The position numbers and the translations under genes are program-made. DNA of 64,000 bases from Marinobacter shengliensis (lineage in GTDB: Bacteria; Pseudomonadota; Gammaproteobacteria; Pseudomonadales; Oleiphilaceae). The stretch lies in the NCBI RefSeq assembly GCF_003007715.1, contig NZ_PXNO01000008.1:36074-100073 (forward strand), in the 5' to 3' direction. The notes beneath the pieces were generated by a model. It was not told where the DNA came from. It saw only the letters and a program-made list of their open reading frames with translations, and did no database searches. This document shows positions 49,240 through 58,260 of this stretch, one piece after another (positions within the stretch are counted from its first letter, which is position 1; every line of letters starts with the position of its first letter).

Positions 49240-49776
49240 TCACCACATTAAATCATCCGGAATCTCATACCCCGCGTAAGGGTCGTCCTCTCCGGCATCA
49301 TCCTGCTTGCGATCGTGCATCGAAATCACGGCGGTTTCGTCTCGCTCCATAATCTTGCGGGCTACTTTGTCCGGGACCACTTCGTAGTTGTCGCCAATTG
49401 CCACAATCGCAAGCCGGCCACGGGAGAGCTGGTCAACCATGGTGTCATCCACCAGAATTTTCTTGATCTTCTTTCCGTCGACAAACTGGTAAGACGTTTC
49501 GCCCCGGCTGCGGTCCAGCCGGTTGGTTTCAATCAGTTGCCGAATCTGAGCCTGAATGGCTTTCTTTTCCGCCTCCTTTTGCCGTTCCAGATTCAGCTGG
49601 CGGTCACGCTCGGCCTTTTCAAGGCGGGCCTGGCGAGCGCGTTCCTCGGCTTCATTCACCTGGACTGCACCTTTGGGTTGCTGCTTGCGTTGCTTGCGTT
49701 TTTCGTTTCGTATGCTTTTGGCTTTCTTTTCGTCGGCCAGTCCGGCCTTGAGTAGTTGTTCCTGCAAAGACGCCAT
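49240..49776 (-). CDS. DUF2058 (YaiL-like) protein
   Basis: 178 residues. MASLQEQLLKAGLADEKKAK at the N-terminus, then a very basic and charged helical middle (about 22-95, many Lys/Arg/Glu/Gln), and a C-terminal conserved part (YQFVDGKKIKKILVDD, QLSRGRLAIVAIGDNYEVVP) that matches DUF2058, called YaiL in E. coli. The family is a nucleoprotein/ribosome-associated candidate, but its function is not established. Confidence 0.82.
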   Translation of the reverse strand: MASLQEQLLKAGLADEKKAKSIRNEKRKQRKQQPKGAVQVNEAEERARQARLEKAERDRQLNLERQKEAEKKAIQAQIRQLIETNRLDRSRGETSYQFVDGKKIKKILVDDTMVDQLSRGRLAIVAIGDNYEVVPDKVARKIMERDETAVISMHDRKQDDAGEDDPYAGYEIPDDLMW

Positions 49777-49880
49777 CAGTGACTCCGTGGATTCGTGATA
49801 AACTGCATATTATGAACCTCTAGTATACGCCGACGTTATTCCCGCAATAACCCACAAACATTTACCTCGTGGATTTTTCT

Positions 49881-51254
49881 ATGTCTTCTTTTAAAGAGCT
49901 GGGGCTTTCTCAGGCCATGCAGGCAAATCTGCAGCGGTTGGGTTTTGAGCAGCCGACAGGCATACAGGTCAAGGCATTGCCACCAGCGCTGGCCGGCAAG
50001 GATGTGATTGCCATGGCGCAGACCGGCAGTGGCAAGACGGCTGCATTCGGCATTCCGCTGGTGGAACGACTGAAACCAAAACAATTTGCGGTGCAGGCGC
50101 TGGTGTTATGCCCGACCCGGGAACTGGCTGATCAGGTGGCCAAGGCTCTGAGAGAGCTGGCGCGGGCACAAGACAACGTGAAAGTACTCACGCTTTGTGG
50201 GGGTGTTCCCATAGGGCCCCAGATCGGCTCGCTCAGTCATGGCGCCCATATCGTGGTAGGCACGCCGGGCAGGGTTGATGACCACCTGCGCAAGGGTACG
50301 CTGACCCTGGACCGCGTGAACACGCTGGTGTTGGACGAAGCAGACCGAATGCTGGATATGGGGTTTGAAGAGGTGGTGTTGTCCATTCTTGAGCAAACGC
50401 CGGCCGCCCGACAAACCCTCCTGTTTTCCGCAACCTGGCCAGAACCGATCCGGGCCATGAGCGAGCGCTTCCAGGTTGAGCCGGTGGACGTCAGGATCGA
50501 GGCAGAAGACGCTACCAGCAGTATTTCTGAGGTGTTCTACGAAATATCGCCAGACCAGAAAGTTCGCGCAGTTGCAGCCCTGTTGTCTCATTATCAGCCG
50601 GTGTCGTCTCTGGTTTTCTGTACAACCAAGCGGGACTGCGACGAGCTGGCGCAGGAGCTTGAGGCGCTCGGTTTTGCGGCTATGTCACTGCATGGGGATC
50701 TCGAGCAGAAAGACAGGGATAGCACATTGGTCAAATTCGCCAATCAGAGCTGCACGGTCATGGTCGCCACCGACGTGGCTGCTCGTGGTCTGGATATCAA
50801 AGCGTTGCCCCTGGTGATCAATGCCGAGCCTGCCCGCGACCCGGAAGTACACACCCATCGCATTGGCCGTACCGGGCGTGCCGGTGAACAGGGACACGCG
50901 ATTACGCTGTGTGCGCCCAGCCAGGGCCATAAAGTCTCGCGGCTTGAATCAGCCCGGGGTGCGTCTGTTGTCTGGGGCGATTCCGAAAGCCTGCTGGCGC
51001 AAACGTTACGCCCGGTTCGCCCGGCCATGAAAACCCTGTGCCTGGCCGGTGGTCGAAAAGACAAAGTGCGCCCTGGCGACGTGTTGGGCGCTTTGACCGG
51101 GGATGCGGGTATTCCGGGTACGGCAGTGGGAAAAATAGATCTGTTCGATTTCCAGTGTTTTGTGGCCGTTGATGAAGCCTGGGCAGATAAAGCTTTGGCT
51201 CGGCTTGAGAAAGGAAAGGTCAAAGGCCGCAAAATCAGGGTTCGTTATGCTTGA
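49881..51254 (+). CDS. dbpA: ATP-dependent RNA helicase DbpA
   Basis: 457 residues from ATG 49881, equal to E. coli DbpA. A DEAD-box helicase of 50S ribosome assembly. Visible motifs: Q-motif near 25, MAQTGSGKTAAFG, PTRELADQ, VLDEADRMLDMG, LFSATWP, TDVAARGLDIK and HRIGRTGRAG. The C-terminal 75 residues (KDKVRPGDVLGALTGDAGI, KIDLFDFQCFVAV) are the RNA-recognition domain that targets 23S rRNA hairpin 92. A GTG at 49869 in frame is a weaker start. Confidence 0.94.
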   Translation: MSSFKELGLSQAMQANLQRLGFEQPTGIQVKALPPALAGKDVIAMAQTGSGKTAAFGIPLVERLKPKQFAVQALVLCPTRELADQVAKALRELARAQDNVKVLTLCGGVPIGPQIGSLSHGAHIVVGTPGRVDDHLRKGTLTLDRVNTLVLDEADRMLDMGFEEVVLSILEQTPAARQTLLFSATWPEPIRAMSERFQVEPVDVRIEAEDATSSISEVFYEISPDQKVRAVAALLSHYQPVSSLVFCTTKRDCDELAQELEALGFAAMSLHGDLEQKDRDSTLVKFANQSCTVMVATDVAARGLDIKALPLVINAEPARDPEVHTHRIGRTGRAGEQGHAITLCAPSQGHKVSRLESARGASVVWGDSESLLAQTLRPVRPAMKTLCLAGGRKDKVRPGDVLGALTGDAGIPGTAVGKIDLFDFQCFVAVDEAWADKALARLEKGKVKGRKIRVRYA

Positions 51255-51395
51255 TTCCAGTTGTTGAAGACCGGTCGGGTGAGTGTCAGATCAGGCCAGG
51301 AAGCTCGGAAAGTCCCTATAGAAATGTTTACTTCAGGTTGCTCCTGGTCAATGAAAACGGTAAATTACGCAGGATTTTGCCTCCCGATTTGTTTA

Positions 51396-51429
51396 TTTCA
51401 GCCATTAGACTTTGGTCTGACGGCTGAAA
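51396..51429 (+). other. Hairpin in the leader of the oxaloacetate decarboxylase operon
   Basis: TTTCAGCCATTAGAC and GTCTGACGGCTGAAA form a 15-bp stem with one mismatch and one possible G-U pair around a TTTG loop. No T-run follows. It lies 49 bp before the oadG ATG in a 223-bp gap with no convincing gene, so it could be a 5' untranslated-region structure or the dbpA transcript end. Confidence 0.45.
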
Positions 51430-51477
51430 GCGGCGAAACGGGGAAATCACACAAATCAATACAGGTAGCTATTCGAT

Positions 51478-51729
51478 ATGAATGAGCTGATGTCACAAGC
51501 CGTCGAGTTGATGATTGCTGGTATGGGCTTTGTGTTCGCATTCCTGATTATTCTGGTATTCGCGACACTGCTCATGTCCAAACTCATTGGACGGTTTGCG
51601 CCGCCAGAGCCGGCAACCCCGGCCAAAACGCCACGTGCCAAGCCGAAGGCGCCCGCGTCGGTTGATCCTGACACCGCCGAGGCCATCAAGAAGGCGATTG
51701 CACAATACCGGGCACGCCACAAGAAGTGA
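51478..51729 (+). CDS. oadG: Oxaloacetate decarboxylase gamma subunit
   Basis: 83 residues: one N-terminal membrane helix (GMGFVFAFLIILVFATLLMS, residues 15-34), a Pro/Ala/Lys-rich linker and a charged C-terminal tail (AIAQYRARHKK). Gamma anchors the biotin-carrying alpha subunit to the membrane beta subunit. Identification comes from size, topology and the oadG-oadA-oadB order, since the family is weakly conserved. Confidence 0.9.
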   Translation: MNELMSQAVELMIAGMGFVFAFLIILVFATLLMSKLIGRFAPPEPATPAKTPRAKPKAPASVDPDTAEAIKKAIAQYRARHKK

Positions 51730-51770
51730 CCCGTTGCACGATTAGAACCTTTTAACAGAAGGCTGACACG

Positions 51771-53549
51771 ATGACTGATACCAAGAAACCGCTGGGGATT
51801 ACGGACGTAATTCTGCGTGACGCCCACCAATCCCTGCTTGCCACCCGTATGCGGCTTGATGACATGCTGCCCATTGCCGAGAAACTCGACAAAGTCGGTT
51901 TCTGGTCTCTGGAATCCTGGGGTGGTGCTACCTTTGATTCCTGTATCCGTTACCTGGGCGAAGACCCATGGGAGCGCATCCGCGAGCTGAAAAAAGCCAT
52001 GCCCAACACCCAACAGCAGATGCTGTTGCGTGGTCAGAACCTGTTGGGCTATCGCCATTACGCGGATGATGTGGTTGACCGTTTCTGTGAGCGTGCCGCC
52101 GAGAATGGCGTTGACGTTTTCCGTATCTTCGATGCGATGAACGACCCTCGCAACATGGACCGGGCCATCAAGGCGGTACGTAAGACCGGCAAGCATGCCC
52201 AGGGTACCATCGCCTATACCACCAGCCCGGTGCACACCATCGACATGTGGGTTGAGCTGGCGAAAGAAGTCGCCGATATGGGTGCTGATTCCATCGCGAT
52301 CAAAGACATGGCGGGCATTCTCAAGCCTTACGTAGCGTATGAGCTGGTCAGTCGTCTGAAGAAAGAACTGGATATCCCGATCCACATGCAGTGCCACGCC
52401 ACCACTGGCATGTCTACCGCCACCGCCATCAAGGCTGCGGAAGCCGGTATTGATAACGTGGACACGGCTATCTCCTCCATGAGTATGACCTACGGCCACT
52501 CGCCCACCGAGGCAGTTGTGGCCATTCTGGAAGGTACTGACCGTGACACCGGCCTGGACCTGAACCTGCTGGAAGAAATTGCCGCTTACTTCCGTGAAGT
52601 GCGTAAGAAGTACGCGAAGTTTGAAGGCAGCCTGCGTGGAACCGATTCCCGCATCCTGATTGCCCAGGTACCGGGCGGCATGCTGACCAACATGGAAAAC
52701 CAGTTGCGTGAGCAGAACGCCAGCGACAAGTTTGATCAGGTTCTGGAAGAAATTCCCAAGGTTCGCGAAGACCTGGGCTTCATCCCGCTGGTGACCCCGA
52801 CCTCTCAGATTGTCGGTACCCAGGCGGTACTGAATGTTCTGACCGGCGAGCGTTACAAGTCCATTTCCAAGGAAACGGCTGCGATCCTGAAGGGTGAGTA
52901 CGGCGCAGCGCCGGCACCCATGAACAAAGAATTGCAGGATCGTGTTCTGGATGGCAAGGAAGTGATGACCTGCCGCCCGGCGGATGTGCTTGAACCGGAA
53001 ATGGACAAGCTGACCGCTGAGCTGAAGGACATCGCCAAAGAGAAGGGCATCAAGCTGGCCGAGCAGGAAGTTGACGACGTTCTGACCTACGCCCTGTTCC
53101 CGCAGATTGGCCTGAAGTTCCTGGAAAACCGTGGTAACCCGGATGCGTTTGAGCCGGTACCGAGTGCCGACGACGTTGCCCCCGCCAAGAAGGCCGCTGG
53201 CCCTGAGACTTACACCGTGGAAGTGAACGGCAAGAAGTACGTGGTTGCTGTTAACGAAGGTGGTGAGATCAGCCAGATTGAAGGCCAGGGTGGTGCCTCT
53301 GCGCCTGCCGCTGCTGCAGCTCCGGCGGCCGGTGAGGGCGAGCCTGTGGTGGCGCCTCTGGGCGGTAACATCTGGAAGGTTCACGTTTCTCCGGGTGATA
53401 CCGTGGAAGAGGGCGATGTGCTGATTATCCTCGAAGCCATGAAAATGGAAACCGAGGTGCGCGCACCCAAGGCCGGTACCATCGGTGAAGTCTTCATCAA
53501 GGAGGGGGACGCCGTCTCCGTTGATGATGAAATGCTGACAATCGCATAA
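51771..53549 (+). CDS. oadA: Oxaloacetate decarboxylase alpha subunit (biotin carboxyl carrier)
   Basis: 592 residues. The N-terminal carboxyltransferase barrel ([19 protein letters not shown]; the metal site in [22 protein letters not shown]) takes the carboxyl group from oxaloacetate to biotin. A PYC_OADA-type domain follows, then an Ala/Pro linker (about 505-520) and a biotinyl domain with the lysine in EAMKMET (about 558). Complete length. It feeds the sodium-pumping beta subunit. Confidence 0.95.
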   Translation: MTDTKKPLGITDVILRDAHQSLLATRMRLDDMLPIAEKLDKVGFWSLESWGGATFDSCIRYLGEDPWERIRELKKAMPNTQQQMLLRGQNLLGYRHYADDVVDRFCERAAENGVDVFRIFDAMNDPRNMDRAIKAVRKTGKHAQGTIAYTTSPVHTIDMWVELAKEVADMGADSIAIKDMAGILKPYVAYELVSRLKKELDIPIHMQCHATTGMSTATAIKAAEAGIDNVDTAISSMSMTYGHSPTEAVVAILEGTDRDTGLDLNLLEEIAAYFREVRKKYAKFEGSLRGTDSRILIAQVPGGMLTNMENQLREQNASDKFDQVLEEIPKVREDLGFIPLVTPTSQIVGTQAVLNVLTGERYKSISKETAAILKGEYGAAPAPMNKELQDRVLDGKEVMTCRPADVLEPEMDKLTAELKDIAKEKGIKLAEQEVDDVLTYALFPQIGLKFLENRGNPDAFEPVPSADDVAPAKKAAGPETYTVEVNGKKYVVAVNEGGEISQIEGQGGASAPAAAAAPAAGEGEPVVAPLGGNIWKVHVSPGDTVEEGDVLIILEAMKMETEVRAPKAGTIGEVFIKEGDAVSVDDEMLTIA

Positions 53550-53562
53550 GGGCCAGCATTCC

Positions 53563-54885
53563 ATGGAAAAGTTATTGACGTTGTGGACAGGTAGTGGCCT
53601 GTTCAACATAGAGCCGGGCCAGGTGGTGATGATCATCGTTGGCCTTGTGCTTCTCTATCTTGCGATCAACAAGAAGTTTGAGCCACTGCTGCTTGTACCC
53701 ATTGGGTTCGGTGGCATTCTGGCGAATATTCCGGAGGCAGGGCTTGCCCTGTCTGCGGCCGAGAACGCCATCCATTTCGCGAAGCCGGAAGTGTATGCGG
53801 CTTTGGCGAGCACACTAGATGTAGCCTATCAGGCTGGCCAGACAGTTACCCCTGAGGTAAAGGCGGCCTTCAAGGAAGCCTATGAGTCGGCTGGCTACGG
53901 CACGGTGAGTGCCGCGGATTCCATCGCTCAGAGCCTTGGTTACAGCCACGGCATGCTGCACAGCTTCTACATGGTGATTATCGGTTCTACCGTTGGCCCG
54001 CTGCTGATCTTTATGGGCGTTGGCGCGATGACCGATTTTGGCCCGCTGCTGGCTAACCCCAAGACGCTGTTGCTTGGTGCCGCCGCTCAGTTCGGTATCT
54101 TCGGTACCGTGATTGGTGCGGCGCTGCTGGACTGGACCGGTGTTCTCGAGTTCACCATCCTTGAAGCAGCCGCCATCGGTATTATCGGTGGTGCGGATGG
54201 CCCGACGTCTATTTACGTATCAAGCGTTCTGGCTCCGCATCTGCTGGGTGCCATCGCGGTGTCTGCTTACGCCTACATGGCGCTGGTGCCGATGATCCAG
54301 CCGCCGATCATGAAGGCTTTGACCACCCAGAAAGAGCGTGCGATCAAAATGTCGCAGCTGCGCCCGGTGAGCAAGAAAGAGAAGATCATCTTCCCGATCG
54401 TGGTACTGATCGCGGTGGTTCTGTTCCTGCCGGATGCGGCTCCGCTGCTGGGTATGTTCTGCTTCGGTAACCTGATGCGTGAGTGTGGCGTGGTTGAGCG
54501 TTTGAGCGACACGGCCCAGAACGCGCTGATCAACATTGTGACCATCTTCCTGGGGCTGTCTGTTGGCGCCAAGCTGGTGGCGGACAAGTTCCTGGATGGT
54601 CAGACTCTGGGTATCCTGGTGCTGGGTATGGTGGCCTTCGCGGTTGGTACAGCGGCCGGTATCTTGATGGCCAAGCTGATGAATAAGGTGACCAAGGAAG
54701 CGATCAACCCGTTGATTGGTTCTGCCGGGGTGTCTGCGGTGCCGATGGCGGCGCGGGTGTCCAACAAGGTTGGCCTGGAGGCGAACCCGCAGAACTTCCT
54801 GCTGATGCACGCGATGGGCCCGAATGTGGCTGGTGTTATCGGCTCTGCGGTTGCAGCGGGTGTGATGATCAAGCTGCTTGGCTGA
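53563..54885 (+). CDS. oadB: Oxaloacetate decarboxylase beta subunit, sodium pump
   Basis: 440 residues with about nine to eleven membrane segments. It decarboxylates carboxybiotin and exports sodium. The conserved region [13 protein letters not shown] contains the functional Asp, and [20 protein letters not shown] and [20 protein letters not shown] are further family marks. Residues about 65-125 form a hydrophilic insertion typical of gammaproteobacterial members. A terminator and hairpin repeat D follow. Confidence 0.95.
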   Translation: MEKLLTLWTGSGLFNIEPGQVVMIIVGLVLLYLAINKKFEPLLLVPIGFGGILANIPEAGLALSAAENAIHFAKPEVYAALASTLDVAYQAGQTVTPEVKAAFKEAYESAGYGTVSAADSIAQSLGYSHGMLHSFYMVIIGSTVGPLLIFMGVGAMTDFGPLLANPKTLLLGAAAQFGIFGTVIGAALLDWTGVLEFTILEAAAIGIIGGADGPTSIYVSSVLAPHLLGAIAVSAYAYMALVPMIQPPIMKALTTQKERAIKMSQLRPVSKKEKIIFPIVVLIAVVLFLPDAAPLLGMFCFGNLMRECGVVERLSDTAQNALINIVTIFLGLSVGAKLVADKFLDGQTLGILVLGMVAFAVGTAAGILMAKLMNKVTKEAINPLIGSAGVSAVPMAARVSNKVGLEANPQNFLLMHAMGPNVAGVIGSAVAAGVMIKLLG

Positions 54886-54910
54886 TTGTTGTTCACTGCT
54901 GTATTGAGAG

Positions 54911-54939
54911 AACCCTGCTTCGGCGGGGTTTTCTTTTTT
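54911..54939 (+). terminator. Terminator after oadB
   Basis: AACCCTGC, TTCG tetraloop, GCGGGGTT, then TTCTTTTTT. The stem has one G-T pair. Confidence 0.88.
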
Positions 54940-54961
54940 GTAGCCTGCTAGTTTGGTGCTG

Positions 54962-55074
54962 GCAGCAGGGTGGCAGGGCTTTCCAAAAAACGCTCCTTCG
55001 GCACATCCATGTGGCGCTTGGGCTCCGCCATCCATGGCTCCGCACATTTTTGGAAAGCCCCGCCACCCTGCTGC
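54962..55074 (+). repeat. Hairpin repeat copy D
   Basis: Inverted arms of 28 bp with one mismatch: GCAGCAGGGTGGCAGGGCTT continuing TCCAAAAA at the left, complementary to the right end. The core holds GCACATCCATGTGGC and GCCATCCATGGC. The tag GTAGCCTGCTAG (54940-54951) precedes it, as in copy C. It lies between the convergent oadB and dnaE2 genes. Confidence 0.88.
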
Positions 55075-55143
55075 TTCTGAGCTCCGAGTTGTCAGCCTTA
55101 AGAGTGCGGAAAAGTTTGCATTGTGGTGGTCGTTCCCAGCTGT

Positions 55144-58100
55144 TCAATGAAAATCTCTGGAACTGACCGGTAACGCGTTAATCAGGTGGCTCAGGTCAGA
55201 CAGCTTTCCGGCCATGATATGAACGATATCTCCCTCCTTTTCGATAATCCCCTTTACGTGTAACAACCGGGCGGTGAGTAACGGTTTTCGTTGGCGGCGG
55301 GCGGTGTCTAGCCAGACGACGACGTTGATGTTGCCGGTTTCGTCTTCGAGGGTGACGAAGGTGACGCCAGAGGCGGTGCCGGGGCGTTGGCGGCCGGTGA
55401 CGAGGCCGGCGACTTGTACGGGGATGCCGGGGCGGGTGGTTTTGAGTTGGTCGGCGGTGAGGCAGTAGCGCAGGTGGCCTTGTTCGCGGAGCAGGGCGAG
55501 GGGGTGCCTTTGTAGGGTTAAGCCCTGGCTGCTGTAGTCGGCCAGTACGTTCTGGCCTTCGGTGGGTTCGGGGAGCAGGTGGCAGGGCTCCGGGGTGTAA
55601 TCGGCCATGGTTTCGTTGGCGAAGAGTTCTGCCGGTTCTTCGTGTTCGAGTAACTGCCAGTAAGCCTGGTGGCGGTTGCTGGTGAAGCCGGGCATGGCGT
55701 TGGCGCCGGCGAGGAGTTCCATGTCGCGCTGGTTGAGGCCCGCGCGGGTGCGCAGTTCGGCGGCGCTTTGGTAGCCGTTTGCGGGGCGGTTCTGGTGAAT
55801 GCGTTCGGCACCGCTGGAGGACAGGCCCTGTATGATTCTGAGGCCGAGGCGCAGGTGTTTTTCCTTACCTTGCAGGGTGTGTTCCCAGGCGCTGTGATTC
55901 ACATCCGGTGGCAGCACGGTTACCTGGTGGCGCTGGGCATCCTGTACCAACTGGCTGGGGGAGTAGAACCCCATGGGCTGGCTGTTGAGCAGGGCGCAGT
56001 AGAAGGCGGCCGGGTGGTGGCGTTTGATCCAGGCGGAGACGTACACCAGCAAGGCGAAGCTGGCGGCGTGGGATTCCGGGAAGCCGTAGCCGCCGAAACC
56101 GCAGATTTGCTGGTATAAGCGTTCGGCGAAGTCCGGATCGTGGCCCCGTTCCAGCATGCCGCTGATCAGTTTGTCCCGGAACGGGGTGAGGTCGCCGTGG
56201 GATTTCCAGGCGGCCATGGCGCGGCGCAGTTTATCGGCTTCGCCGGCACTGAAGCCTGCCGCCACCATGGCCAGTTTGATGACCTGTTCCTGGAAGATCG
56301 GCACACCCAGGGTACGTTCCAGTACCTGGCGGACGGCGTCGTTCGGGTAGTCCACCGCTTCCAGGCCGTGTTTTCGGCGCAGGTAAGGGTGCACCATGTC
56401 GCCCTGAATAGGGCCGGGGCGGACGATGGCCACTTCAATCACCAGGTCATACCAGGTTTCCGGTTTCAGACGCGGGAGCATGTTGATCTGGGCCCGGGAT
56501 TCCACCTGGAACACGCCGATGCTGTCGCCTTTTTGTAGCATGGCGTAGGTGGCCGGATCTTCCTGGGGCACATCCTGGATGGTGAAGGTTTGGCCCTTTT
56601 CCTCGCTGATTAAGGCCAGCGCCTTGCGGATGGCGGTGAGCATGCCCAGGGCCAGTACATCCACCTTCATCAATCCCAGGCTTTCCAGGTCGTCTTTGTC
56701 CCACTGGATTACGGTGCGGCCTTCCATGGCAGCATTTTCTACCGGCACCAGTTCAGCCAATGGCCCGGCACTGATCACAAACCCGCCCACATGCTGGGAC
56801 AGGTGCCGGGGGAAGCCCAGTATTGTGTTGACCAGGGTAAAGAACTGGTCTGCCACTTTCGGGTTTCGGGTGAGCCCTTTATCCAGAATTTGCTGGCGCC
56901 AGTTGGTGGCCTTGTCGCGCCAGTCGATGCCATCGAGCAGCTTTTCCACCAGTGCGGCGTCGAACCCCAGGGCCTTGCCGACATCGCGGATGGCGCTGCG
57001 GGGGCGATAGCGGATAACCGTTGCCGCCAGTGCCGCCCGTTCCCGGCCATAACGTTGATAGATGTACTGGATGACTTCTTCCCGGCGCTGGTGTTCGAAG
57101 TCCACATCGATATCCGGTGGCTCGTCCCGGTCTTTCGAGATGAAACGTTCGAACAGCAGCTCCACCTTGGCGGGGTTCACTTCGGTGATGCCCAGGCAGT
57201 AACAGACGGCCGAGTTGGCGGCCGATCCTCGCCCCTGGCACAAGATACCGCGGCTGCGAGCAAAGGCCACGATGTCGTGGATGGTGAGGAAGTAATGCTC
57301 GTAGTTGAGCTCCGAGATCAAACCCAGCTCTTTGCGGATTAATGCCTGCACCTTCATGGGTGTGCCCCTGGGGTAGCGGCGGCGTTCGCCGTCCCGGGTC
57401 AGGCGTTTTAGGTAGGCCGCCGGGGTTTCGCCCTTCGGTACAAGGTCAGGCGGGTATTCATAGCGCAGGCTGCCGGGCTCGAAACGGCAGCTGTTGGCAA
57501 TGTTGACGGTTTCCTGAAGCCAGGCCTGGGGGAACAGGCGTTGCAGTACCGGGAGCGGACGCAGGTAACGCTCGCCGTTTTGGAACAGGCAGTGGCCAGC
57601 GTTTTCGACCGTGGAGTGATGGCGCAGTGCCGTGAGTACATCTTGCAGGGGCTGGCGCTCCCTGGCGTGCATGTGTACTTCGCCGGTTGCGGCAATGGCA
57701 AGTTTGAGCTGATCGGCCAGCTTGCGTACACGAGCCAGCTGTTGCTCTTCGCCCGCTTCCAGGGTGCGGGTAGCGCCAATGCGCAGGCGTTGCTCAAACA
57801 ACCGTTGCAACCATTCGCCACAAACCTCGGCTTGCTCGTAGCTGGCAGCCGACGATGCCGGTGGTAGCCACAGGCAGAGGCAGTTATCCAGCTCTTGGGT
57901 TTCGATATCCCGGGTAAACAGCTGATATTGGCCTTTCTCTGCCCGGCGCCGGCCGGTGGTGATCAACTGGCACAGCTGGCCGTAGCCCTTGCGGGACTGG
58001 GCCAGCAGTATAAAGCTGGGAGCTGCACCACCGGGGGGCGCATCTTCCAGTTCAAACCAGCTACCGGTAATCAGCTTTACCGGGCTGCCTTTCAGGGCAG

Positions 58101-58260
58101 CCCAGGCTCTGGGAATGCCGGCAACGGAGCAGGCATCAGTGATGGCGATAGCGTTGTAGCCCAGCTCCAGGGCACGCTCGGCCAGCTCGTGGGGGTGTGA
58201 GGCCCCGGTCAGGAAGGTGAAATTGCTGAAGCAGAATAACTCTGCGTAGCCGGTAGCCAT
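55144..58260 (-). CDS. dnaE2: Error-prone DNA polymerase DnaE2 (ImuC)
   Basis: 1038 residues from ATG 58260, which overlaps the imuB stop (TGATG). A C-family polymerase of the SOS mutasome. An N-terminal PHP domain (YAELFCFSNFTFLTGASHP) is followed by the polymerase core with the catalytic acidic motif PDIDVDFEHQRREEVIQYIY and CQGRGSAANSAVCYCLG, and a C-terminal OB domain (VTFVTLEDETGNINVVVW). It lacks the C-terminal clamp/tau-binding extension of the replicative DnaE1, and the position behind imuA-imuB settles the assignment. Confidence 0.94.
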   Translation of the reverse strand: MATGYAELFCFSNFTFLTGASHPHELAERALELGYNAIAITDACSVAGIPRAWAALKGSPVKLITGSWFELEDAPPGGAAPSFILLAQSRKGYGQLCQLITTGRRRAEKGQYQLFTRDIETQELDNCLCLWLPPASSAASYEQAEVCGEWLQRLFEQRLRIGATRTLEAGEEQQLARVRKLADQLKLAIAATGEVHMHARERQPLQDVLTALRHHSTVENAGHCLFQNGERYLRPLPVLQRLFPQAWLQETVNIANSCRFEPGSLRYEYPPDLVPKGETPAAYLKRLTRDGERRRYPRGTPMKVQALIRKELGLISELNYEHYFLTIHDIVAFARSRGILCQGRGSAANSAVCYCLGITEVNPAKVELLFERFISKDRDEPPDIDVDFEHQRREEVIQYIYQRYGRERAALAATVIRYRPRSAIRDVGKALGFDAALVEKLLDGIDWRDKATNWRQQILDKGLTRNPKVADQFFTLVNTILGFPRHLSQHVGGFVISAGPLAELVPVENAAMEGRTVIQWDKDDLESLGLMKVDVLALGMLTAIRKALALISEEKGQTFTIQDVPQEDPATYAMLQKGDSIGVFQVESRAQINMLPRLKPETWYDLVIEVAIVRPGPIQGDMVHPYLRRKHGLEAVDYPNDAVRQVLERTLGVPIFQEQVIKLAMVAAGFSAGEADKLRRAMAAWKSHGDLTPFRDKLISGMLERGHDPDFAERLYQQICGFGGYGFPESHAASFALLVYVSAWIKRHHPAAFYCALLNSQPMGFYSPSQLVQDAQRHQVTVLPPDVNHSAWEHTLQGKEKHLRLGLRIIQGLSSSGAERIHQNRPANGYQSAAELRTRAGLNQRDMELLAGANAMPGFTSNRHQAYWQLLEHEEPAELFANETMADYTPEPCHLLPEPTEGQNVLADYSSQGLTLQRHPLALLREQGHLRYCLTADQLKTTRPGIPVQVAGLVTGRQRPGTASGVTFVTLEDETGNINVVVWLDTARRQRKPLLTARLLHVKGIIEKEGDIVHIMAGKLSDLSHLINALPVSSRDFH

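Noticed and set aside
51261..51485. 74-residue frame between dbpA and oadG
   Set aside because: It overlaps the oadG start, has no recognisable features and spans the leader hairpin.
54893..55147. 84-residue frame on the minus strand after dnaE2
   Set aside because: It is a translation through hairpin repeat D and the oadB terminator.
55144..58260. Reading dnaE2 as the replicative polymerase DnaE1
   Set aside because: The length of about 1040 residues, the overlap with imuB and the SOS box upstream of the operon fit the error-prone paralogue.
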